Positions 1 to 7,140 of a DNA stretch of 64,000 nt are shown here, piece by piece (the stretch's first letter is position 1; every line of letters begins with the position of its first letter). The notes under the pieces were generated by a model that was not told where the DNA came from, searched no databases, and was given only the letters and a program-made list of their open reading frames with translations. The DNA is from Phycisphaerales bacterium (GTDB taxonomy: Bacteria > Planctomycetota > Phycisphaerae > Phycisphaerales > UBA1924): positions 310,001 to 374,000 of the forward strand of contig JAJDDK010000004.1 of the NCBI GenBank assembly GCA_029260345.1, written 5' to 3'. Position numbers and translations under genes: made by a program.

Positions 1-307
1 TGCTCTTCGGCCCGGCGACGATGGAGCCGCCCTTGGCTTGGCACGCCGCGATTCCCTTCTCCACATCCTCGACGATGAAATACGGAATCCAGACGGGCGG
101 CAGGTCGGTGTTGGAGCCGCGCGCATGGCAGACACCGCAGGTTGGGTCGCCGCCGGCGGGAGGGATCATGCAGAAGTCGGAGTAGTCCCCCATCGGCACT
201 TCGGAATGCGTGAAGCCCACGACTTCCTTGTAGAAATCGCGCACGCCTTCGGCGTCGTCAATGGTGAGATCCATCCAGCCCATGGTTCCGGGTTTCATGT
301 CGGTCAT
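1..307 (-). CDS. VOC (glyoxalase/dioxygenase superfamily) protein, 3' end cut by window
   Basis: Only the first 102 codons are inside the window. They read as the start of a vicinal-oxygen-chelate protein: GWMDLTIDDAEGVRDFY at residues 10-26 is the usual opening strand and helix, a Gly/Cys-rich stretch follows (residues 51-64), and WIPYFIVEDVEKGIAAC (73-89) begins the second half-module. The ATG at 307 has GGAGG eight bases upstream; a second ATG at codon 4 is possible. VOC members include glyoxalases, epoxidases, dioxygenases and resistance proteins, and nothing visible here fixes the substrate. It is transcribed away from the iscA-type gene's terminator region. Confidence 0.75.
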   Translation of the reverse strand, partial: MTDMKPGTMGWMDLTIDDAEGVRDFYKEVVGFTHSEVPMGDYSDFCMIPPAGGDPTCGVCHARGSNTDLPPVWIPYFIVEDVEKGIAACQAKGGSIVAGPKS

Positions 308-401
308 GCCAAGCCTCCGAGTTCTGAGTGTGTCATTTGCCGCGCCAGCCTACTGCGGCGCGCGGGGAGGCTTCTTGCCAAATCCTGCGATTCTGCGGCG
401 C

Positions 402-435
402 AAAGAAAAAGCCCACGACATTGAATTCGTGGGCT
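402..435 (-). terminator. Rho-independent terminator downstream of iscA/erpA
   Basis: On the minus strand an 8-bp stem (GCCCACGA / TCGTGGGC, 411-434) is followed by a U-rich tract (complement of 402-410). It lies about 115 bases after the iscA-type stop codon. Two other hairpins (463-484 and 508-538) lie between them. Confidence 0.75.
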
Positions 436-462
436 GATGGTTTTGATCCCGAGGACTTCGAA

Positions 463-484
463 CGGACGGGCGAGACGCCCGTCC
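463..484. repeat. Palindromic repeat, family J copy 1
   Basis: The near-perfect inverted repeat GGACGGGCGAGACGCCCGTCC recurs almost unchanged at 36523-36544 upstream of groEL2. It is a hairpin without a T tract, so it is not a standard terminator. Confidence 0.7.
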
Positions 485-507
485 CAGCGCGTCATTTTCA
501 TTGGGCG

Positions 508-538
508 CTCAACTCACAGCTCGGAGAGCTGTGCCACC
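508..538 (-). repeat. Palindromic repeat, family F copy 1 (after iscA stop)
   Basis: Read on the minus strand, GGTGGCACAGCTCTCCGAG starts about a dozen bases after the iscA-type stop codon. The core CACAGCTC-N-GAGCTGTG is a hairpin. Sister copies at 15808-15838 and 32058-32088 also follow stop codons in the same orientation. Confidence 0.8.
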
Positions 539-551
539 CCGAGGCGCATCT

Positions 552-881
552 TCAGACCGCGAAGCTGGAGCCGCAGCCGCAGCTCGTGTTGGCGTTCGGG
601 TTCTGAAACACGAAGCCGCGACCCATGACTTCATCCTTGAAATCGATCGTTGTGCCGTTGAGATATAGGAGGCTCTTCGGATCAACGATCACGGAGATGG
701 CGCCGTTGTTGAAGATCTCGTCCGTTTCCTTCTGGTTCTCGGTGAGATCGAGCACGTAGCTGAAGCCGCTGCAGCCGCCGCCTTTGACGCCGACGCGCAG
801 GCGAACCGTCTCGCGGTCCAGCTCCTGCTGGTTGATAATGCTTTCAATTTCACGGGCGGCGGAGTCGGTGAGGATGATCAT
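552..881 (-). CDS. Iron-sulfur cluster insertion protein, HesB/IscA/ErpA family
   Basis: This A-type carrier accepts Fe-S clusters from the assembly scaffold and passes them to apo-enzymes in the cytoplasm. The 109-residue product has the three family cysteines: Cys37 in GGGCSGFSY, and Cys101 and Cys103 in the C-terminal CGCG. The length is normal for the family. The ATG at 881 (MIILTDSAA) was chosen over the upstream in-frame start because AGGAAG lies eight bases before it and the extension is not family-like. The cysteine desulfurase that could supply its sulfur is about 3 kb away (3797-5038), not in the same operon. ErpA and IscA cannot be told apart from this sequence alone. Confidence 0.92.
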   Translation of the reverse strand: MIILTDSAAREIESIINQQELDRETVRLRVGVKGGGCSGFSYVLDLTENQKETDEIFNNGAISVIVDPKSLLYLNGTTIDFKDEVMGRGFVFQNPNANTSCGCGSSFAV

Positions 882-1155
882 GGAATTCGCTTCCTGAATA
901 AATGGCTCAGAAGGTGGTCGCGTCGCGGCCTGACGCCTCCGTCCGGGCGCCGCGACCATCAATGTATCGACCAATCATAGGCGACATGACGAGCGTGGTT
1001 GCCAGCGAAACGCGGTTTTTCGACCCGTTTTCGGGGCCGAATACCGGACCCTGATGGCCGCAGAACTTGGGCGGGCGGCGCTCGTAGGATCAGTACGAGA
1101 TGAAAGCGGCGGGCGGCGACGCTGTGCCGCGCCAATTCGGAAAGGAGTTTTCGTT

Positions 1156-1467
1156 ATGCAGATTCAGGTCAACTTCGCCAACATCCCCGCTTCCGACGCC
1201 CTGGACGACCACGTCCGTGACCGGGTCACCCACGACCTGAAGAAATTCGGCGAGCGCCTCACCCGAGTGGAGGCGCACCTGCACGACGAAAACGAAAAGA
1301 AACACGGCCCGGCGGACAAGCGCTGCACCCTGGAAGCCCGCCCGCGCGGCCTCGACCCGATCGCCGTGGAGGATCGGTCCGACGATTTCTTCAAGGCGGT
1401 GACGGGCGCGGCCCGCAAGCTGGAGCATGCGCTCGAGTCGCGGTTCGGGAAGCTGGAGCACACGTGA
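1156..1467 (+). CDS. hpf: Ribosome hibernation-promoting factor, HPF/YfiA (RaiA) family, short form
   Basis: The 103-residue protein has the single beta-alpha-beta-beta-beta-alpha domain of HPF/RaiA: MQIQVNFANIPASDALDDHV at the start, RVEAHLHDEN mid-domain, and a final helix with FFKAVTGAARKLEHAL. Such proteins bind the 30S decoding centre in stationary phase and block or dimerise ribosomes. It lacks the C-terminal dimerisation domain of long HPF. The ATG at 1156 follows AAAGGAG by about ten bases; the longer frame upstream is not conserved-looking. It is divergent from the iscA-type gene. Confidence 0.88.
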   Translation: MQIQVNFANIPASDALDDHVRDRVTHDLKKFGERLTRVEAHLHDENEKKHGPADKRCTLEARPRGLDPIAVEDRSDDFFKAVTGAARKLEHALESRFGKLEHT

Positions 1468-1494
1468 TCGCTCTTGACCTGGGCGCGCCGCAAT

Positions 1495-2874
1495 TCAATC
1501 GAAACATGGCCCCCAGTTCGCGAGCAGGAACGCGAGGTCGTGGGCGTCGGTGGTTCCATCTCCGTTGAGGTCGCCAAATGCGGTGCCCCAATTGTTGATG
1601 ACTTGCGCCAAATCAGCACCGTCCACGACAGCGTTGCCCGAGATATCCGCTTGCAGGCACGCCTCGGTGAGATCAGGGATGAACTCGCCGCCCTGCTCAA
1701 ACCATGACACGACGTCTTCGTTGTTCGTGCCGCCGGAGGGGCTGAAGATCGCCGCGATGTCCCGGTCTCCGTCTGCGTCCATGTCTGCGACGGCGATGCC
1801 GCGGGCGTTGTCGTTGGGGAGTATTTCCTGCGCAATTTCGTCCATGAACCATGCGCCCATGGCGCTGACGCGATTTTCGTAAATAATGATTCGTCCGGTG
1901 TCTCGAATGAGGTAATCCGGATCGCCGTCGCCATCGAGATCCGCAAGAGCTGTGGCGCCGCCGCCTTCGTAGGGGCCGGCGATGAACATTTGGGCAAACT
2001 CCGGTGACGGCGCTCCGTTGTTCTGATACCACCGAAGCACAATGCTTGTGCGGCTCAAGATGTCCATGGCGCCGTCGCCGTCAATATCCGCCGCATGAAC
2101 TTCGAAGGGTCCGAGTTGGTCCTGACTGATTACCGAAGTCGCCATTTCAGCGGCAAATGTCGGCGATGCGGCGCCGTCATTCAGAAACAGTCCGACGGCA
2201 TAGGACGGGTTGGCGAACGGCGCGAAGCGGCCCAGCAAATCGACGTCGCCATCGCCATCCATGTCCGCCGCGTCGAGAAGGTTGAAGGATGTGGCGACCT
2301 TGCCGGCGCTGAGCGGGTGGTAGGTGAAACTCGGCGCCAGAGCGCCGTCGTTCTCGAGCCAACCGCTCGGAAGCACGGGGTCGATGTCGCCATCGCCATC
2401 GAGATCGGTCAGGAACACATTGGTGTTGCTCAGCGGCGGTGTCTCGGTGACGACGTGCGTAAACGTCGGCGGCGTGCCCCCGTTGTTTCGGAACCACTCC
2501 AAGCCCAGCGCCTTGGCGCCGCTAACGGCCATCGCGAGATCGACAAGTCCGTCACCGTTGATGTCGCCGACATCAATCGCGGCAGCGCCGGGTGTGTTCA
2601 GCGCGCCGAGCCCGCGCCGTGTGAATCCCGGCTGGTCTTCACCGTCGTTTTCATACCAGTCCACGACGCCTTCGAAGAGTTCGTCGCCACTACCGGAAAC
2701 GACGATGAGGTCTTGATCGCCGTCGTTGTCGAGATCGGCGACGGCGATGTGCGTTGGATTGAACGCTTCATCGTCGATGAGACGTTCGGGAAATGGTGTT
2801 CCCGCGTGCGCGAACGGCACGAGGCCCATCCAGCACAAGAGTGCAGACCAAATCCGGCGCGATGTAATGTTCAT
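1495..2874 (-). CDS. Secreted FG-GAP/VCBS repeat protein with planctomycete dockerin-like C-terminus
   Basis: The 459-residue product starts with a signal peptide (MNITSRRIWSALLCWMGLV, cleavage after AHA). Seven FG-GAP/VCBS calcium-binding repeats follow, each with a loop such as DLDNDGDQD, DINGDGLVD, DLDGDGDID, DMDGDGDVD, DIDGDGAMD, DLDGDGDPD and DMDADGDRD. This fits a seven-bladed beta-propeller. The last ~60 residues hold two EF-hand-like loops (DISGNAVVDGADLA and DLNGDGTTDAHDLA) ending in NWGPCFD, the short dockerin-like tail of Phycisphaerae exported proteins. The ATG at 2874 follows GGAGGG. It probably acts outside the cytoplasm, perhaps in adhesion or surface attachment; the ligand is unknown. 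Confidence 0.85.
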   Translation of the reverse strand: MNITSRRIWSALLCWMGLVPFAHAGTPFPERLIDDEAFNPTHIAVADLDNDGDQDLIVVSGSGDELFEGVVDWYENDGEDQPGFTRRGLGALNTPGAAAIDVGDINGDGLVDLAMAVSGAKALGLEWFRNNGGTPPTFTHVVTETPPLSNTNVFLTDLDGDGDIDPVLPSGWLENDGALAPSFTYHPLSAGKVATSFNLLDAADMDGDGDVDLLGRFAPFANPSYAVGLFLNDGAASPTFAAEMATSVISQDQLGPFEVHAADIDGDGAMDILSRTSIVLRWYQNNGAPSPEFAQMFIAGPYEGGGATALADLDGDGDPDYLIRDTGRIIIYENRVSAMGAWFMDEIAQEILPNDNARGIAVADMDADGDRDIAAIFSPSGGTNNEDVVSWFEQGGEFIPDLTEACLQADISGNAVVDGADLAQVINNWGTAFGDLNGDGTTDAHDLAFLLANWGPCFD

Positions 2875-3067
2875 GATGAGACCCTCCGGTAATTGCCCCC
2901 AAACTACGCGAAGGCGCCACGCAGGCCAATGAGAAAATGGGAAAAGACCCCTCAAGACGTGCGAACGCCGAATGTGGGGATTATGTTTGTGATCTGTGAG
3001 CGCGTCGCAGCTCAGCCGAGGCCAAGCAGCGGCGCCAGCTTGATCCGGCTCGTCGTCTTTTCACCAA

Positions 3068-3754
3068 TCAGAGTTCTGATTCTTGAACGACCTCCAATTC
3101 GCCCCCAACGATGCGCCGCGTGATCCGACCTTTTCGGCTGTGCCGAATGACGGCAACTTGAATCGACTCTGGAATCGTGACGGCATGCTCAATTTCAAAC
3201 CCGCGCGGGAGCCATGTCTTTCCGTATTCATCCGTTGCTTCGATTTCGATGTCGGTCCCAAACTGGGAAGCAAGTTGAATTGCTGCATCCAGGTATTGGA
3301 TCACTATGTCATCGCGAATTTTGCGGCAAAAGCGCTGCTGAATCGGAGTTGTCTCTCCACCGTGCGCTATGCACAGTTGAATAAAGCGATCCTCCGCCTT
3401 TCCGTGTTGGCTGCTTGATACATGAAGCCAATGGCGAATGACGAGCCGATCAATTTCACTGGCATGTATACAACGCGGCTTATCACAGGCAATGTTGGAG
3501 TCAGTCACAATTGTGAACCATGGTCGAAATCGTTTCATCGAGAATATGACGCAACCAAGTGCGACGGCGGCAATCAAGCACCACCATATTGGAAGCGAAT
3601 AGCCGAAGAACGGCGCCGCAATCCAAGGCAGGAGGCTGGCAGCCATGCCAGCGAAGCCAAACGCTACACAATCAACGGTTGGCCGACGCGAGACAATTCG
3701 ATCCGGCAAGTATTCCAGAAAGAGACGCGAATTCGTGAACTTCCGTGACAACAA
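3068..3754 (-). CDS. Hypothetical membrane protein with two N-terminal TM segments
   Basis: I do not recognise a family. The 228-residue product begins at a TTG codon with GGTGAG about five bases upstream. Two hydrophobic segments near residues 30-50 and 54-70 form a hairpin, and the rest (about 160 residues) is a soluble, mixed alpha/beta region rich in Ile, Arg and His. This topology resembles small PH-like membrane proteins, but no motif proves it. The gene stands alone between the FG-GAP gene and the cysteine desulfurase gene on the same strand, and it uses fewer G+C-rich codons than its neighbours. Confidence 0.6.
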   Translation of the reverse strand: MLSRKFTNSRLFLEYLPDRIVSRRPTVDCVAFGFAGMAASLLPWIAAPFFGYSLPIWWCLIAAVALGCVIFSMKRFRPWFTIVTDSNIACDKPRCIHASEIDRLVIRHWLHVSSSQHGKAEDRFIQLCIAHGGETTPIQQRFCRKIRDDIVIQYLDAAIQLASQFGTDIEIEATDEYGKTWLPRGFEIEHAVTIPESIQVAVIRHSRKGRITRRIVGGELEVVQESEL

Positions 3755-3796
3755 TTTCTCACCAATCGCTTCGCCGAAACGTCAATTTCTACAAAT

Positions 3797-5038
3797 TCAC
3801 CCCAACCCCAACAGCGGCGCCAGCGCCCGCAAGTTGCTCACCGCTGTCGCGATGTGATCGATCGCATAATCCACATCTTCTTCCGTTGTGGAGCGCCCTA
3901 ATGAAAGCCGCAGCGTCGCCAGCGCCATTTGTTCGGGCACGTCCATCGCGGTGAGCACGTGGCTCGGCTTCACCGCCATGCTCGAACAAGCGCTTGCGGC
4001 GGAGCAGGCGACGTCCGTCGCGACCATCATCAAGGCTTCGCCGTCCATGCGCTCGAACGAAATGTTCGTGATGTGCGGCAGGCGCTTGGCCTCAGCGCCG
4101 TTGATGTGTACGCCGTCGAGGCGCGAGAGCAGGCCTTTTTCAAGTCGTTCGCGCAGTTTTGCCAGACGTGGCGCCTCGTCGTCCATGTGTTCAGCGCAGA
4201 TTTCGCAGGCGACGCCGAGTCCGACAATGCCGGGGACGTTGAGTGTGCCGGAGCGCAAGCCGCGCTCTTGTCCGCCGCCTTCGGTCTGGGCGCGCAAAGC
4301 GCGCGTGCGCTCGTTGTCGCGGATGTACAGCGCGCCGACGCCCTTGGGGCCGTAAATCTTGTGCCCGGACATCGAGAGCAAGTCGAACCCATCGCGCGAT
4401 GCGTCCGTCGGCATTTTGCCCACCCACTGTGTCGCGTCCGTGTGCATCGCGACGTTGGCCTCGTTGCAGAGGCGCGCAATGGCGGGGACGTCGCTGATCA
4501 CGCCGGTTTCGTTGTTGGCCCACATCACGGAGACGAGGATCGTGTCGTCGCGTAGCGCGGCTTCGACCATCTCTGCCGTGATGGCGCCTTTGGGGCCGGG
4601 CGTGAGATAGGTGACATCGAAACCTTCGGCTTCGAGTGTGTGGGCCGGGTCGTAGACGGCTTTGTGTTCGGTCGCGGCGGTGATGATGTGGGGGCGGGAG
4701 GAGGAAGGGGAACTAATTTGAGCCCTCACCTGACCTCGCTGTGCTCGGCCATCCTCTCCCAGGGGGAGAGGGGGGCGCGCTATCCCCTTGACGGCGATGT
4801 TGTTGGATTCGGTGGCGCCGCTGGTGAAGATGATTTCGTGGGGAGATGCGTTGAGGAGAGCCGCGACTTGTTTGCGCGCGCTTTCAACGGCTTGGGCCGC
4901 TTCCCAGCCGAAGCGATGGTTGCGATTGCTTGGGTTGCCGGGGCTGCTGGATAGATACGGCAGCATCGCGCCTACGACGCGCGGGTCGCACGGCGTGCTG
5001 GCGGCGTGATCCATATAGATCGGCTGGTCGATGGGCAT
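3797..5038 (-). CDS. Cysteine desulfurase (NifS/IscS family) with an in-frame repeat insertion
   Basis: This PLP enzyme takes sulfur from cysteine for Fe-S clusters and thio-modifications. Family marks are YMDHAASTPCDP near the N-terminus, FTSGATESNN (71-80), the PLP lysine in SGHKIYGPKG, and the catalytic cysteine loop ASACSSMAVKPSH. The 413-residue length exceeds the usual ~385. The excess is a low-complexity stretch at about residues 88-114 (GIA-RPPLPLGEDGRAQRGQ...), exactly where relatives run straight from the lysine-glycine turn into HIITAATEHK. That stretch is encoded by a family A palindromic repeat (4722-4780) read in frame. The core is intact, so the enzyme is probably active. The start codon has no clear Shine-Dalgarno site. 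Confidence 0.93.
   Translation of the reverse strand: MPIDQPIYMDHAASTPCDPRVVGAMLPYLSSSPGNPSNRNHRFGWEAAQAVESARKQVAALLNASPHEIIFTSGATESNNIAVKGIARPPLPLGEDGRAQRGQVRAQISSPSSSRPHIITAATEHKAVYDPAHTLEAEGFDVTYLTPGPKGAITAEMVEAALRDDTILVSVMWANNETGVISDVPAIARLCNEANVAMHTDATQWVGKMPTDASRDGFDLLSMSGHKIYGPKGVGALYIRDNERTRALRAQTEGGGQERGLRSGTLNVPGIVGLGVACEICAEHMDDEAPRLAKLRERLEKGLLSRLDGVHINGAEAKRLPHITNISFERMDGEALMMVATDVACSAASACSSMAVKPSHVLTAMDVPEQMALATLRLSLGRSTTEEDVDYAIDHIATAVSNLRALAPLLGLG
4722..4780 (-). repeat. Family A palindromic repeat inside the cysteine desulfurase gene
   Basis: On the minus strand the copy reads CCCCTCTCCCCCTGGGAGAG, then an inner hairpin (GGCCGAGCACAGCGAGGTC) and GGTGAGGGC. This matches the intergenic copies at 22228-22341 and the copies in mqnC at 61868-62031. 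It stays in frame and adds PLPLGEDGRAQRGQVRA-type residues to the protein. Confidence 0.85.
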
Positions 5039-5069
5039 GGAGAGGGGATGCTAGCGGTTGTCAGTCACG

Positions 5070-5134
5070 GGGAGCCAGGCTCCAGGCATCAGGTTTCGGA
5101 ACTGGGGCCTGGTCACTGGCTCCTGAGGCCTTCT
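5070..5134 (-). repeat. Family G long palindrome after the UVR-motif gene stop
   Basis: The element folds as a long hairpin: GGAGCCAG pairs with CTGGCTCC, with inner CCAGGC and GCCTGG arms. On the minus strand its edge, GAAGGCCTCAGG, starts within a few bases of the stop codon at 5137. The other copies are 7071-7137 and 59833-59904. Confidence 0.8.
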
Positions 5135-5136
5135 CT

Positions 5137-5901
5137 TCAAGCTCCCGGCCTGCCGCCCATGGCGCGGAGTTCGTCGCGGAGGATCGCGGCGAGTTCGTAA
5201 TTCTCGTGCTCGATCGCCTTGGTCAGGCGGTCGCGGAGTTCGGACTCGGGGCTGACGGGGAGTTTGGGCACGAGGGATTCTTTCATGCCTTCGAGCAGCC
5301 GCGCTTCGTTGGACTCTTCGAAGAGGTCCGGCTCGCCGGCTTCATCGAAGTGCTCACGGATGCGCTCCAGCGCTTCGTCAATCGCGAGGATCGCGGCACG
5401 CGGCTCTTTATCACGAATCGCCAGCCCGGCCAGCGCTCGGGCGCGCATCATCAGCAGGTAGGGGCGGAACTGCGCGAGTGATTCGCGATCATCATCGCTG
5501 CCCGCGTGGCGCTCCATGAAATCCAGCGCGCGCAAGTTGCGCGACGTGTCGCGCAGCACGCCTTCGAGATCTTCAAGCACGTACAGCGCGACATACCGGT
5601 GATAAAACTGCGACGCTTCCTCGCGCAGTGTGCGGCAGGCTTCCTCGTCAAGCAAAAACTGCTCGGGGTCGCCACCTTCGATTTGATGCTCTTCGAGTTT
5701 GGCCTCGTAGTAATCAAGCAGGCTTTCGAAGCCGTGCGGGCGCGAACCATCGGGCCGGCCCTGCGCTTCGAGCTGCAAGAGTCCGAGATCCAGACGGATT
5801 TGCAGCTTGTCGCGGCCGTCTTCGCCTTCAATCAGGCGCACCGCAAGCTGCCCGTTGACGAAGGGCCAATCCTGCAACAATTTGGTGAGGTCATTGGTCA
5901 T
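5137..5901 (-). CDS. UVR (UvrB/UvrC-motif) domain protein of unknown function
   Basis: The 254-residue, acidic, mostly helical protein ends in a UVR motif (ELRDRLTKAIEHENYELAA, about residues 222-240, followed by ILRDELR). This coiled-coil contact module occurs in UvrB, UvrC and the arginine kinase activator McsA. The N-terminal 60 residues form a domain with VNGQLAVRLIEGEDGRDKLQ, and the middle contains several amphipathic helices. Planctomycetes commonly carry such standalone UVR proteins; a role as a partner in repair or proteolysis is inference only. The gene is downstream of nothing on its own strand and ends beside a family G repeat. Confidence 0.75.
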   Translation of the reverse strand: MTNDLTKLLQDWPFVNGQLAVRLIEGEDGRDKLQIRLDLGLLQLEAQGRPDGSRPHGFESLLDYYEAKLEEHQIEGGDPEQFLLDEEACRTLREEASQFYHRYVALYVLEDLEGVLRDTSRNLRALDFMERHAGSDDDRESLAQFRPYLLMMRARALAGLAIRDKEPRAAILAIDEALERIREHFDEAGEPDLFEESNEARLLEGMKESLVPKLPVSPESELRDRLTKAIEHENYELAAILRDELRAMGGRPGA

Positions 5902-6200
5902 AACATCAGGCCTCGTCTCGATGAACGCCTATCGGCAGTTCCATCAAGGCGACGCCATCCAACTATACGACGGACGGACCCTTTGGGTTCGGTTGCGGCG
6001 ATCACGCAAATGGGGCGTTCTCGGACGCCCTGTGTGCGCAGGCCGCGCCGCTTCACACGCCCCGCAGAGTCCGCCTTAAGGGGCCATCGCGACGGGCCGA
6101 TGCTCGGAGCGGTGTGTGACAGCGCGCCCGCATCGGACCGAGCCAAGCGTGGTTGTTCGTCCGAATAAGTGCGGCGTCCAGGAGGGGGATCTGACGTCTG
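5902..6200. other. Divergent intergenic region, no gene seen
   Basis: This 299-base gap separates the divergent UVR gene and the sigma factor gene, so it should contain both promoters. I see no convincing reading frame, RNA gene or repeat. A Shine-Dalgarno sequence (CAGGAGGGGG, about 6178-6188) precedes the sigma factor ATG. Confidence 0.6.
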
Positions 6201-7070
6201 ATGGGCAAGGGCCGCGTTGAGTCTGACCTGCAGACGTACCTTCGTGAAATCGACGAAGTGCCGCTGCTTTCCGCCGAGGAAGAGCGATGGCTCGGATGGC
6301 GTGTCATTAATGACAACTGCCCCGATGCGCGCGAACACATGATCCGCGCGAACCTGCGCCTCGTGGTCGCCATCGCGAAGCGCTACAACAATCGCGGGCT
6401 GACGCTTTCGGACCTCATCGAAGAAGGCAACATTGGTTTGATCCGCGCCGTGGAGGGGTTCGACCCCGCGCAAGGCGCGCGATTCAGCACGTATGGCTCG
6501 TGGTGGATCAAGCAGGCGATCAAACGCGCGCTGATTAATGCCGTGCAGCCGGTGCATATTCCGGCGTACATGGTTGAATTGATTGCGAAGTGGAAGCAGA
6601 CGAGCCGCATTCTGCAGGATGAGCTTGGTCGCCAGCCGTCCGCGCAGGAACTGGCCGAGCGCATGAAACTGCCGGTCAAGAAGATTCGCATCATTCGCAA
6701 GGCCGTGCGCGCGGTGCAGAGCCGCGGGCAAGGGCCAGTGGATGAGAACGGGCAGGATGTGACGCTCAGCGCGATGCTGAAGGATGAACGCAATCCGCGC
6801 CCGGATGAAGAAGTGCTGCTCGACGATGAGCTGCGCACCATTCAGCAATTGTTGGAAGCGATCGACGAGCGCGAAGCCGTGGTGCTGCGTTTGCGATTTG
6901 GCCTGGACGGGCGCGAGCCGCTGACGCTGAAGCAGATTGGCGCCGAGATCGGGCTGACGCGCGAGCGCGTGCGCCAGATCGAGATTCATGCGCTCAAAAA
7001 GCTGAACAAGCGCCTGCACGACGACAAGCCAAGCCGCTTCTTTAAGGGTGCGGCGAAGAAGGCGGGTTGA
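6201..7070 (+). CDS. RNA polymerase sigma-70 family factor (RpoD/SigA-RpoS type, short)
   Basis: The 289-residue protein has regions 1.2 to 4.2: DLQTYLREIDEVPLLSAEEE (1.2), RANLRLVVAIAKRY (2.1), LSDLIEEGNIGLIRAVEGFD (2.2-2.3), FSTYGSWWIKQAIKRA (2.3-2.4), region 3, and a region 4 helix-turn-helix with GLTRERVRQIEIHALKKL. It lacks the long N-terminal region 1.1 of housekeeping RpoD and is therefore more likely a group 2 (RpoS-like) factor or a lineage-specific SigA paralogue. The ATG at 6201 has an AGGAGG-type site upstream. It is convergent with gcvT, with a family G palindrome between the two stop codons. Confidence 0.92.
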   Translation: MGKGRVESDLQTYLREIDEVPLLSAEEERWLGWRVINDNCPDAREHMIRANLRLVVAIAKRYNNRGLTLSDLIEEGNIGLIRAVEGFDPAQGARFSTYGSWWIKQAIKRALINAVQPVHIPAYMVELIAKWKQTSRILQDELGRQPSAQELAERMKLPVKKIRIIRKAVRAVQSRGQGPVDENGQDVTLSAMLKDERNPRPDEEVLLDDELRTIQQLLEAIDEREAVVLRLRFGLDGREPLTLKQIGAEIGLTRERVRQIEIHALKKLNKRLHDDKPSRFFKGAAKKAG

Positions 7071-7137
7071 GGAAGGCCTCAGGAGCCGGTGACCAGGCGC
7101 CAGTGCGCAACACTGGAGCCCGGGGCCTGACTCCTAG
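7071..7137 (+). repeat. Family G long palindrome between convergent sigma factor and gcvT
   Basis: It begins directly after the TGA of the sigma factor gene with GGAAGGCCTCAGGAGCC. It contains an inner stem CCAGTG-CGCAA-CACTGG and ends with GGCCTGACTCCT four bases before the gcvT stop. It could act as a two-way terminator; it has no T tract. Confidence 0.8.
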
Positions 7138-7140
7138 TGA

